Under the pieces are notes generated by a model that was not told the origin of the DNA, did no database searches, and was given only the letters and a program-made list of their open reading frames with translations. From Candidatus Omnitrophota bacterium (GTDB taxonomy: Bacteria > Omnitrophota > Gorgyraeia > B26-G9): a DNA stretch of 5,288 nucleotides. The first letter of the stretch is position 1. Each line of letters opens with the position of its first letter. The position numbers and the translations under genes were made by a program. The stretch lies in NCBI GenBank assembly GCA_022013205.1, contig JAKLQT010000195.1, positions 1 to 5,288 on the forward strand, given 5' to 3'. Below, in pieces: positions 1 to 4,996 of the stretch.

Positions 1-141
1 GAAATGGTCATGCCTGGAGACAATGTGGCCATGGATGTGGAGCTTATCGTTCCGATCGCGATGGAGAAGGAATTGAGATTTGCGATTCGCGAAGGCGGCC
101 GCACGGTTGGCGCGGGCGTTATATCGGAAATTATTGAATAG
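1..141 (+). CDS. tuf: Elongation factor Tu, C-terminal end (5' part outside window)
   Basis: The first 46 codons of the window, read in frame 1 and ending in TAG at 139-141, encode the last part of EF-Tu domain 3. EF-Tu is the GTPase that carries aminoacyl-tRNA to the ribosomal A site in the cytoplasm. The visible protein starts EMVMPGDNVAMDVELI and runs through the near-invariant LRFAIREGGRTVGAGV block to a terminal SEIIE, a normal EF-Tu ending. The GTPase domain and domain 2 lie upstream of the window. The stop is only 17 bp before rpsJ, so tuf and the S10 genes are very probably co-transcribed, as in many bacteria where the str and S10 operons are joined. Nothing is unusual in the visible part. 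Identification is firm; which tuf copy this is cannot be told. Confidence 0.97.
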   Translation, partial: EMVMPGDNVAMDVELIVPIAMEKELRFAIREGGRTVGAGVISEIIE

Positions 142-158
142 GAAGAGGGAAAAAGAAG

Positions 159-464
159 ATGGCACAACAAAAAATAAGAATAAGATTAAAGGCTTACGAT
201 CATCGTGTGCTGGATCAGTCCGCAGAGGAGATTGTCAATACAGCCAAGCGAACCGGAGCAAAGATTTCCGGGCCTGTGCCTCTTCCAACCAGAAGGTCAC
301 TTTATACAGTGCTGCGCTCTCCTGTGATCGATAAAAAATCGCGGGAGCAGTTTCAGTTGAGAACACATAAACGTTTACTCGAAATTATTGAACCTACAGC
401 TAAGACAATAGATGCCTTGAAAAGACTGGATCTTCCGGCTGGGGTGGACGTAGAGATCAAGTGA
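159..464 (+). CDS. rpsJ: 30S ribosomal protein S10 (NusE)
   Basis: This 101-residue protein is S10 (uS10), a component of the head of the small subunit. In known bacteria it also acts as NusE, binding NusB in transcription antitermination and NusG to couple transcription with translation. Seen in the sequence: IRIRLKAYDHR near residues 6-16, the loop RTGAKISGPVPLPT at 31-44, THKRLLEIIEPT at 69-80, and the usual LDLPAGVDVEIK end. The length matches the family (about 100-105). The ATG at 159 is preceded by a purine-rich AGAGGGA site (144-150) at suitable spacing. It follows tuf by 17 bp and precedes rplC by 56 bp. In E. coli rpsJ opens its own operon behind a long L4-controlled leader; here there is no room for one immediately upstream. 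No oddities in the protein. Confidence 0.98.
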   Translation: MAQQKIRIRLKAYDHRVLDQSAEEIVNTAKRTGAKISGPVPLPTRRSLYTVLRSPVIDKKSREQFQLRTHKRLLEIIEPTAKTIDALKRLDLPAGVDVEIK

Positions 465-490
465 AAGGTTAAAAGGTAAAAGCTGAAAAA
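461..490 (+). repeat. Short AT-rich heptamer-like tandem repeat in the rpsJ-rplC gap
   Basis: Four degenerate units of 7-8 bases can be read from the rpsJ stop into the gap: GTGAAAG (461-467), GTTAAAAG (468-475), GTAAAAG (476-482) and CTGAAAAA (483-490). The first overlaps the TGA stop of rpsJ (462-464). A similar run occurs after rplP (4948-4975). The units are short and A-rich, so chance is possible. The remainder of the gap (491-520) is AT-rich and contains no clear strong SD for rplC. Confidence 0.4.
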
Positions 491-520
491 CATTAATAAG
501 GCTTAAAAAAGGGTAGATAG

Positions 521-1147
521 ATGTTAGGAATCTTAGGACAAAAAGCAGGTATGAGCCAGATATTTAAAGAGGACGGGAAATGTATCCCGGTGACCTCTAT
601 AATTGCCGGGCCGTGTTATGTTGTGCAGGTAAAGGAAAAAGATAAAGAAGGTTATAGGGCAGTGCAGCTTGGCTACCTGGACAAAAAGGAAAAACGAACT
701 ACCAAGGCGTTGGCTGGACATTTTAAAAAGGCCAATGTAGCAGCGAAAAAGTTTGTGCGTGAAATACGCATTGATGGTGATGACCAGTTTGAGATCGGGC
801 AGATAATAGCACTTGATATGTTTAAAGAAGGGGATTTCGTAGATGTTACCGGAATGTCCATAGGTAAAGGTTTTCAGGGCGGCATGAAACGTTATGGCTG
901 GAGCGGAGGGCCGAGAACTCATGGCGGGATGAATCACAGAGGCCCGGGTTCTGTGGGTACTAATACTACTCCAGGGCGTATTTTGCGCGGGCATGGATTA
1001 CCCGGACATATGGGTAATCGTAAAACAACTGTGCAGAATTTAGAGCTTATAAAGGTTGATAAAGAAAATAATATCCTGATGGTAAAAGGGGCAATACCCG
1101 GACATAAAGGATGTTATGTGGAAGTTAGAAAGGCAAAGAAGAAGTAA
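521..1147 (+). CDS. rplC: 50S ribosomal protein L3
   Basis: L3 (uL3) is an early-assembly protein of the large subunit whose long extension reaches close to the peptidyl transferase centre. The 208-residue product has the bacterial start MLGILGQKAGMSQIF, the GKGFQGGMKRYGWSGGPRTHG segment (115-135), and the extension HRGPGSVGTNTTPGRI (139-154) followed by GHMGNRKTTVQNLELIKVD (162-180) and VKGAIPGHKG (188-197). Length is as expected for bacteria (about 205-215). The position of E. coli Gln150, methylated there by PrmB, is Thr149 here, so that modification cannot occur; the residue varies between bacteria. The ATG at 521 follows a weak GGG-containing purine stretch (511-513), not a good SD. Its stop leaves one base before rplD, suggesting translational coupling. 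Confidence 0.98.
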   Translation: MLGILGQKAGMSQIFKEDGKCIPVTSIIAGPCYVVQVKEKDKEGYRAVQLGYLDKKEKRTTKALAGHFKKANVAAKKFVREIRIDGDDQFEIGQIIALDMFKEGDFVDVTGMSIGKGFQGGMKRYGWSGGPRTHGGMNHRGPGSVGTNTTPGRILRGHGLPGHMGNRKTTVQNLELIKVDKENNILMVKGAIPGHKGCYVEVRKAKKK

Positions 1148-1148
1148 A

Positions 1149-1781
1149 ATGTTTACACTCCCCATAAATAATTTAGCTGGAAAAGAAGTCGGAAAAGTCG
1201 ACCTTGATGAAAAAATTTTTGACGGAAAGGTCAACAAGTCTCTGTTACACCAGGTAACCGTTATGTACATGGCAAACAAGCGGCAGGGCACAGCTAACAC
1301 AAAAACCCGTGCTCATGTAAGCGGAGGCAATTCAAAGCCATGGCGCCAAAAAGGAACAGGTAAAGCGCGTGTTGGTTCATCGCGCAGCCCGCTTTGGAGA
1401 AAAGGCGGTATTGTTTTTGGCCCGCATCCGCGGGATTATTCATACCAGGTGCCGCAGAAAATGAAGAAAAAGGCCCTTATTTGCAGCTTGAATTCCAGGT
1501 TGAATGATAATCTTGTCCAGATACTTGAAGAGCTGAAAGTGGACTCAGGCAAGACTAAAGATTTTTCAAATATAATCCAGGCTCTAAGCCTAGATAAAAA
1601 GACAATTTTTGTCTGCGATAATCCGGCTGATAGCGTAGTACGCTCATCGAGAAACATTAAAAATGTCAATTTGAAGGGGCCCCAGACGATTAACGCGCTT
1701 GATGTTTTATTGCATAAGAATATTATAATTACAAAGAAGGCACTTGGCGAGCTGACAGCTCGTTTGCAAAAGGGAGAATAA
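1149..1781 (+). CDS. rplD: 50S ribosomal protein L4
   Basis: L4 (uL4) binds 23S rRNA and sends a loop into the exit tunnel, where with L22 it forms the constriction. In E. coli it also represses its own operon. I place the start at ATG 1149, giving 210 residues beginning MFTLPINNLAGKEVGKVDL, the normal L4 opening; an in-frame ATG at 1116 lies inside rplC and would add eleven unrelated residues. The tunnel loop is clear: RAHVSGGNSKPWRQKGTGKA (54-73), then RSPLWRKGGIVFGPHPRDY (79-97) and KKKALICSLNSR (106-117). The C-terminal half carries RNIKNVNLKGPQTINALDVL (168-187), the usual nucleotide-fold-like end. The start is one base after the rplC stop, with only a distant AAAGG (1129-1133), so it is probably translated by coupling to rplC. 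Length is typical. Confidence 0.97.
   Translation: MFTLPINNLAGKEVGKVDLDEKIFDGKVNKSLLHQVTVMYMANKRQGTANTKTRAHVSGGNSKPWRQKGTGKARVGSSRSPLWRKGGIVFGPHPRDYSYQVPQKMKKKALICSLNSRLNDNLVQILEELKVDSGKTKDFSNIIQALSLDKKTIFVCDNPADSVVRSSRNIKNVNLKGPQTINALDVLLHKNIIITKKALGELTARLQKGE
1771..1777 (+). promoter_or_regulatory. Ribosome binding site that supports the TTG start of rplW
   Basis: AGGGAGA lies in the last codons of rplD, about 10 bases before TTG 1787. There is no in-frame ATG in the first part of rplW, and the protein read from this TTG begins exactly where L23 proteins normally begin, so this site decides the start. Confidence 0.7.
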
Positions 1782-1786
1782 CGGGC

Positions 1787-2065
1787 TTGCAGAATCCATT
1801 TAGAATAATTAAATATGTATTGCGCACAGAAAAAGGCACTGAACTTGAAACAAAGAATAAATTTATTTTTTGTGTAGATAAAAAAGCAAATAAAATTCAG
1901 ATAAAAGATGCTATTGAGTTTATTTATCGTGTAAAAGTGCAAAATATAAATAGCGCTATAATGCCGGGTAAGAAAAGAAGAGTGCGTTATAAAACCGGAA
2001 AAACTCCCCAGTGGAAAAAAGCGGTAGTTACATTGCAAAAAGGGCAAAAGATCAATTTAGCTTAA
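1787..2065 (+). CDS. rplW: 50S ribosomal protein L23 (TTG start)
   Basis: L23 (uL23) sits at the tunnel exit and is the docking point for trigger factor and SRP. The 92-residue protein begins MQNPFRIIKYVLRTEKGTEL, which matches the common L23 opening (NP..IIK..L.TEK). Glu15 aligns with E. coli Glu18, the residue known to contact trigger factor and SRP. The second half has the basic loop PGKKRRVRYKTGKTPQWKKA (60-79) and ends VTLQKGQKINLA, both typical. The start is TTG at 1787, five bases after the rplD stop, with an AGGGAG site about 10 bases upstream. By hand count the gene is about 30% G+C, clearly lower than rplB next to it, though the protein is an ordinary L23. Length is slightly short but normal for the family (about 92-100). 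Confidence 0.95.
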   Translation: MQNPFRIIKYVLRTEKGTELETKNKFIFCVDKKANKIQIKDAIEFIYRVKVQNINSAIMPGKKRRVRYKTGKTPQWKKAVVTLQKGQKINLA

Positions 2066-2071
2066 AAATAA

Positions 2072-2099
2072 GATCTCTCGCCTTAAAAGGCTCGAGATT
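2072..2099 (+). promoter_or_regulatory. Imperfect inverted repeat (hairpin 1) between rplW and rplB
   Basis: ATCTC (2073-2077) pairs with GAGAT (2094-2098), and inside it GCCTT (2080-2084) faces AAGGC (2087-2091), separated by a 2-by-2 mismatch. An alternative fold pairs TCTCG (2076-2080) with CGAGA (2093-2097) and leaves a two-base bulge. It begins seven bases after the rplW stop. No U-run follows, so it is not a plain terminator. It could be a processing site, a protein-binding element or a stabilising hairpin; the sequence does not decide. Confidence 0.5.
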
Positions 2100-2107
2100 A
2101 ACTCACC

Positions 2108-2122
2108 CCCCAAACATTGGGG
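2108..2122 (+). promoter_or_regulatory. GC-rich hairpin 2 just upstream of the rplB ribosome binding site
   Basis: CCCCAA (2108-2113) and TTGGGG (2117-2122) form a perfect six-pair stem with a three-base loop ACA. TTTATT follows (2123-2128), then the rplB SD AAGGAG (2129-2134). The shape recalls a weak intrinsic terminator or attenuator, but the stem is short and the T-run is interrupted. Its position six bases before the SD would allow it to modulate rplB expression relative to the genes upstream. Confidence 0.5.
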
Positions 2123-2142
2123 TTTATTAAGGAGAATAAATA

Positions 2143-2988
2143 GTGGGTATTAAACGTTATAAACCAACAACCCCATCTCTACGCTGGCGCACAGGGTCTG
2201 ATTTTTCAGAGATTACCAGGAGCAAGCCGGAAAAGTCGTTAACTGTTGCTTTAAAAAAGAGTGGCGGAAGAAATGCGCAGGGCAGAATAACCTGCCGCCA
2301 TCGCGGTGGCGGGCATAAAAGGCGCTATCGTATTATTGATTTTAAGCGTGATAAGCATGATATCGCCGCAGCCGTTTTATCTATTGAATATGATCCGAAC
2401 CGCTCTTGCCGTATCGCTCTTGTACAGTACAGTGACGGAGAAAAAAGATATATTATTGCCCCGCTTGATATCAGGGTTAATGATGAGATAATGTCAGGGG
2501 AGAATGTGGAAATAAAACCCGGCAACGCTTTACCGATCCGCAATCTGCCGCTTGGTATATTCATTCATAATGTTGAACTTATTCCGGGCCGCGGAGGGAT
2601 TTTGGCAAGAAGCGCAGGCACTGCCGCGCAGCTTATGGCAAAAGAAGGAAAGTTCGCGCATATTAAGATGCCTTCCGGAGAAATAAGGCTGGTACCTATC
2701 GCGTGTTATGCGGTTATAGGACAGGTTGGTAATCCCGATCATGAGGCGATTTCACTGGGTAAAGCCGGCAGATCACGCTGGCTGGGAATAAGGCCGCGGG
2801 TTCGCGGTGTGGCAATGAATCCGGTTGACCATCCTCATGGCGGTGGAGAAGGTAAGGCTGGACAGGGAAATCCGCATCCTGTGTCTGCCTGGGGTAAGCC
2901 GACAAAGGGTTATAGGACAAGGAAGGGCAAGAAAGCCTCGAATAAATTTATTGTAAAACGCCGCCCAAGTAAGCGTCGTTCAAAATAA
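2143..2988 (+). CDS. rplB: 50S ribosomal protein L2 (GTG start)
   Basis: L2 (uL2) is a primary 23S rRNA binder needed for subunit joining and for forming the peptidyl transferase region. The 281-residue product has the family opening MGIKRYKPTTPSLRWRTGSD, the RNA-binding segment GGRNAQGRITCRHRGGGHKR (41-60), YRIIDFKRDK (62-71), EYDPNRS (82-88), and the middle RSAGTAAQLMAKEGKFAHIK (156-175). The C-terminal NPVDHPHGGGEG (226-237) holds the conserved histidine that corresponds to E. coli His229, and KGKKASNKFIVKRR (261-274) closes the protein. Length is close to the usual 273-280. The GTG at 2143 is chosen because AAGGAG (2129-2134) stands eight bases upstream and the protein begins as L2 should. 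It is preceded by the longest gap in the window (77 bp), holding two hairpins. Confidence 0.98.
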   Translation: MGIKRYKPTTPSLRWRTGSDFSEITRSKPEKSLTVALKKSGGRNAQGRITCRHRGGGHKRRYRIIDFKRDKHDIAAAVLSIEYDPNRSCRIALVQYSDGEKRYIIAPLDIRVNDEIMSGENVEIKPGNALPIRNLPLGIFIHNVELIPGRGGILARSAGTAAQLMAKEGKFAHIKMPSGEIRLVPIACYAVIGQVGNPDHEAISLGKAGRSRWLGIRPRVRGVAMNPVDHPHGGGEGKAGQGNPHPVSAWGKPTKGYRTRKGKKASNKFIVKRRPSKRRSK

Positions 2989-3014
2989 TCAAATTAGTAC
3001 AGGAGTAAAATTTT

Positions 3015-3302
3015 ATGGCGCGTTCAATAAAAAAGGGTCCATACATTGATCCGAAGTTACTGAAAAAAGTAGAGAAGATGTCTAAAAGCTATGATCGAAA
3101 GCCCATAAAGACCTGGTCCAGGCGTTCGACGATCACGCCGGAATTTGTCGGGTACACTTTTTCGGTTCATAACGGCAAGTCTTTTTTACCTGTGTTTGTG
3201 ACGGAAAACATGGTTGGACATAAACTTGGTGAATTTTCTCCGACAAGAATTTTCCGTAAGCATAGCGGTGTAAAGGCAAAGCAGGCAGAACAAAAGAAAT
3301 AA
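3015..3302 (+). CDS. rpsS: 30S ribosomal protein S19
   Basis: S19 (uS19) lies in the head of the small subunit, pairs with S13, and contacts the A-site finger and the large subunit. The 95-residue product begins MARSIKKGPYIDPKLLKKVE, a standard S19 start, and contains TWSRRSTITPEFVGYTFSVH (33-52), the PVFVTENMVGHKLGEFSPTR block (59-78), which is the family hallmark, and a basic C-terminus (RKHSGVKAKQAEQKK). E. coli S19 is 92 residues, so the length is normal. The ATG at 3015 has AGGAG (3001-3005) nine bases upstream. The stop TAA is immediately followed in frame by a second TAA (3303-3305), giving a tandem stop. It sits 26 bp after rplB and 58 bp before rplV. Confidence 0.98.
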   Translation: MARSIKKGPYIDPKLLKKVEKMSKSYDRKPIKTWSRRSTITPEFVGYTFSVHNGKSFLPVFVTENMVGHKLGEFSPTRIFRKHSGVKAKQAEQKK

Positions 3303-3360
3303 TAAACAGATTGGCGCCTAAAACAGCAAATGAGCGCAGATTATTTATAAGAGGAGAAAT

Positions 3361-3807
3361 ATGCTAGCAAAGGCAAAAGCACAACATATTAGAATCTCAG
3401 CGCAAAAAGTAAGATTAGTGTTGGATTTAATCAGAAGCAAACCGGCGAATAAGGCCTTATCTATCTTAGGCAATACCCGCAAAAGAGCCGCGTTGGTTGT
3501 TTCCAAATTGCTGCGTTCCGCGATTGCTAATGCCAGGAATAAAGGCATAGAAGAAGATGGTTTGTTTATTTCTAAGATCTGTGCTGATGAAGGGGTGACC
3601 TGGAAGCGGTTTCGGGCAAATGCGTTCGGACGCGGCTCAAGAATTTTAAAGCGTACCAGCCATATTACTATTGAGCTTGATAAAAATGCGGCCGCGCCTA
3701 AAGCTGTACAGCCGGCTGCAAAAAAAGCTGTAAAAAAAACAGAAGAGCCGGTAAAAGTGAAAAAAGAAATCAAACCGGCTGTAAAGAAGACGATAAAAAA
3801 AGCGTAA
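3361..3807 (+). CDS. rplV: 50S ribosomal protein L22 with Lys/Ala-rich C-terminal tail
   Basis: L22 (uL22) spans the large subunit and sends a beta-hairpin into the exit tunnel opposite L4, where changes give macrolide resistance in known bacteria. Residues 1-108 are a complete L22 core: AKAQHIRISAQKVRLVLDLI (5-24), AALVVSKLLRSAIANARNKG (43-62), the hairpin WKRFRANAFGRGSRILKRTS (81-100), then HITIELDK (101-108). Residues 109-148 are an extra tail with 13 Lys, 9 Ala and 4 Pro; E. coli L22 stops at about 110. The tail has a degenerate internal duplication, PA-A/V-KK-A/T-V/I-KK at 118-126 and 139-147, and two A-runs (3720-3726 and 3732-3739). Similar basic tails occur on L22 in some bacteria; function is unproven. 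The ATG at 3361 follows GAGGAG (3351-3356) with an unusually short four-base spacer. Confidence 0.97.
   Translation: MLAKAKAQHIRISAQKVRLVLDLIRSKPANKALSILGNTRKRAALVVSKLLRSAIANARNKGIEEDGLFISKICADEGVTWKRFRANAFGRGSRILKRTSHITIELDKNAAAPKAVQPAAKKAVKKTEEPVKVKKEIKPAVKKTIKKA
3712..3801 (+). repeat. Degenerate internal duplication in the L22 tail coding region
   Basis: The 27 bases from 3712 (codons 118-126) and from 3775 (codons 139-147) align with 21 identical positions, 63 bases apart. Both encode Pro-Ala-x-Lys-Lys-x-x-Lys-Lys. This suggests the tail grew by duplication of a 21-codon unit, although low-complexity Lys/Ala coding sequence can also converge. Confidence 0.5.
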
Positions 3808-3833
3808 GACAGCAAATAAATTTGTTGTATATT

Positions 3834-3839
3834 AGGAGG
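3834..3839 (+). promoter_or_regulatory. Perfect SD with short spacing deciding the GTG start of rpsC
   Basis: AGGAGG is a full match to the anti-SD complement, with only four bases before GTG 3844. The protein read from this GTG (MGQKVHPLSFRLG) starts exactly as S3 proteins do, so the start is well supported in spite of the tight spacing. rplV shows the same four-base spacing. Confidence 0.8.
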
Positions 3840-3843
3840 AAAA

Positions 3844-4524
3844 GTGGGACAAAAAGTACACCCGTTGAGTTTTAGGTTAGGATACATTAAGGATTGGGGA
3901 TCTCGCTGGTATGCCAAAAAAAAAGAGTTTCCAAAGTACTTGATGGAAGATTTAAAGATCAGAAAGTTTATTAAGAAAAATTTTTCTCAAGCGAATGTAT
4001 CCAAAGTAGACATAGAGCGCGCAACTAAAAGAGTGAGGGTAATTGTTTTCTCCGGCCGGCCGGGAGTAATTATCGGCAGGCGCGGCGCGGACATTGATCG
4101 CCTTCGTGATGAACTGCAGGGGATAACGGATAAGGAAGTTTTCGTAGATATAAAGGAAGTTCAGAACCCGAATATTGACGCGCAGCTGGTTGCGGAAAAT
4201 GTTGCTTTTCAGCTTGAAAAGCGCGTGGCCTTTAGAAGGGCGATGAAAAAGGCTATTTCGCAGTCTATGAGCTCAGGGGCAGGCGGAATAAAAATAATGT
4301 GTTCCGGTAGATTAGGCGGTGCTGAAATTGCCCGCACGGAAAAATATAAAGAAGGAAAGGTCCCGCTGCATACCTTAAGAGCGAATATTGATTACGGTTT
4401 CGCGGAAGCGTTAACAACATACGGAGTTATTGGCGTAAAATGCTGGATTTATACAGGTGATGTTATTCTAGATAAAAAAACGCAGGATGAAGGTAAGTCC
4501 GCGGATGAAGGAGACAAGCAGTAA
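3844..4524 (+). CDS. rpsC: 30S ribosomal protein S3 (GTG start)
   Basis: S3 (uS3) forms the mRNA entry site of the small subunit and in E. coli contributes to the mRNA helicase activity of the ribosome. The 226-residue product opens with MGQKVHPLSFRLGYIKDWGS (1-20). The type II KH domain shows VFSGRPGVIIGRRGADID (68-84), whose GRRG at 78-81 is the RNA-binding GxxG loop. The C-terminal domain has RRAMKKAI (131-138), in which Arg131, Arg132 and Lys135 correspond to the residues tied to helicase activity in E. coli, followed by SGRLGGAEIARTEKYKEGKV (154-173) and PLHTLRANIDYGFAEA (174-189). A short acidic, polar tail (residues 211-226) ends the protein, where E. coli has a basic tail. Start is GTG with a perfect AGGAGG. 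The stop overlaps the rplP start by one base. Confidence 0.98.
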   Translation: MGQKVHPLSFRLGYIKDWGSRWYAKKKEFPKYLMEDLKIRKFIKKNFSQANVSKVDIERATKRVRVIVFSGRPGVIIGRRGADIDRLRDELQGITDKEVFVDIKEVQNPNIDAQLVAENVAFQLEKRVAFRRAMKKAISQSMSSGAGGIKIMCSGRLGGAEIARTEKYKEGKVPLHTLRANIDYGFAEALTTYGVIGVKCWIYTGDVILDKKTQDEGKSADEGDKQ

Positions 4525-4940
4525 TGGTTTTAATGCCAAAACGAGTAAAATTTCGCAAAACGCACCGTGGCCGCAGAAAGGGCATCTCTATCGGCGGATC
4601 CAAGGTTAGCTTTGGTGAATTTGGATTACAAGCATTAGAGGCCGCGTGGGTGAAGAATACACAACTGGAAGCTTCGCGTGTGGCATTAACAAGATCCGTG
4701 CGCAGAGGCGGAAAGATCTGGATTCGTATTTTTCCGGATAAGCCTGTGACGAAAAAGCCGGCGGAAACAAGAATGGGAAAAGGAAAAGGTATGCCGGAAT
4801 ACTGGGTATCTGTAGTTAAGCCCGGGCGAATAATTTTTGAAATTGAAGGTATTCCGATCGACGTGGCCAAAGCAGCGATGCGCCTGGCGGCGTTAAAGCT
4901 GCCGATGAAAACTAAATTTGTAAGCAGAGTAAGGATATAA
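4524..4940 (+). CDS. rplP: 50S ribosomal protein L16
   Basis: L16 (uL16) is a late-assembling protein that helps position the A-site tRNA near the peptidyl transferase centre. The 138-residue product begins MVLMPKRVKFRKTHRGRRKG, a typical bacterial start; the ATG at 4524 shares its A with the rpsC stop (TAATG), and AAGGAG (4508-4513) is 10 bases upstream. A start at the internal Met4 (4533) is possible but less likely. Diagnostic blocks are GEFGLQALEAAWV (31-43), RRGGKIWIRIFPDKPVTKKP (60-79), RMGKGKGMPEYWV (83-95) and LPMKTKFVSR (near the C-terminus). Arg83 aligns with E. coli Arg81, which is hydroxylated there by RoxA; whether this organism has that enzyme cannot be seen. Length matches the family (136-140). 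The one-base overlap implies coupled translation with rpsC. Confidence 0.98.
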   Translation: MVLMPKRVKFRKTHRGRRKGISIGGSKVSFGEFGLQALEAAWVKNTQLEASRVALTRSVRRGGKIWIRIFPDKPVTKKPAETRMGKGKGMPEYWVSVVKPGRIIFEIEGIPIDVAKAAMRLAALKLPMKTKFVSRVRI

Positions 4941-4947
4941 GCAGGAA

Positions 4948-4975
4948 GTAAAAAGTTAAAAGTAACAATTAAAAA
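4948..4975 (+). repeat. AT-rich heptamer repeats in the rplP-rpmC gap
   Basis: Four units of exactly seven bases follow one another: GTAAAAA (4948-4954), GTTAAAA (4955-4961), GTAACAA (4962-4968) and TTAAAAA (4969-4975). They resemble the run at 461-490. The rest of the gap is A-rich (up to 4996) and offers only AAGAAG-like purines instead of a proper SD for rpmC. Confidence 0.45.
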
Positions 4976-4996
4976 CAAGAAGAAAAAAACAAAACT

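Noticed and set aside
80..334. Plus-strand open frame of 84 codons overlapping tuf and rpsJ
   Set aside because: Out of frame with both real genes, with no SD or family features.
1116..1148. Upstream in-frame ATG that would extend L4 by eleven residues
   Set aside because: It lies inside rplC and the added residues do not resemble L4; ATG 1149 gives the standard L4 N-terminus.
1436..2047. Long open frame on the minus strand (203 codons) across rplD and rplW
   Set aside because: It is antisense to two clear ribosomal protein genes; the Phe/Ile/Tyr-rich translation is what Lys-rich AAA/AAG coding produces on the other strand.
2108..2128. Hairpin 2 as a true intrinsic terminator ending an upstream transcript
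   Set aside because: Stem of only six pairs and an interrupted T-run in the middle of a conserved operon; kept only as a possible weak attenuator.
3303..3360. Possible stem from GCGC repeats in the rpsS-rplV gap
   Set aside because: Only four pairs with a long loop, too weak to report as structure.
3345..3917. Minus-strand open frame (190 codons) across rplV and the start of rpsC
   Set aside because: Its apparently hydrophobic stretch mirrors the Lys/Ala tail of L22; there is no SD context or family resemblance to suggest a real membrane protein.
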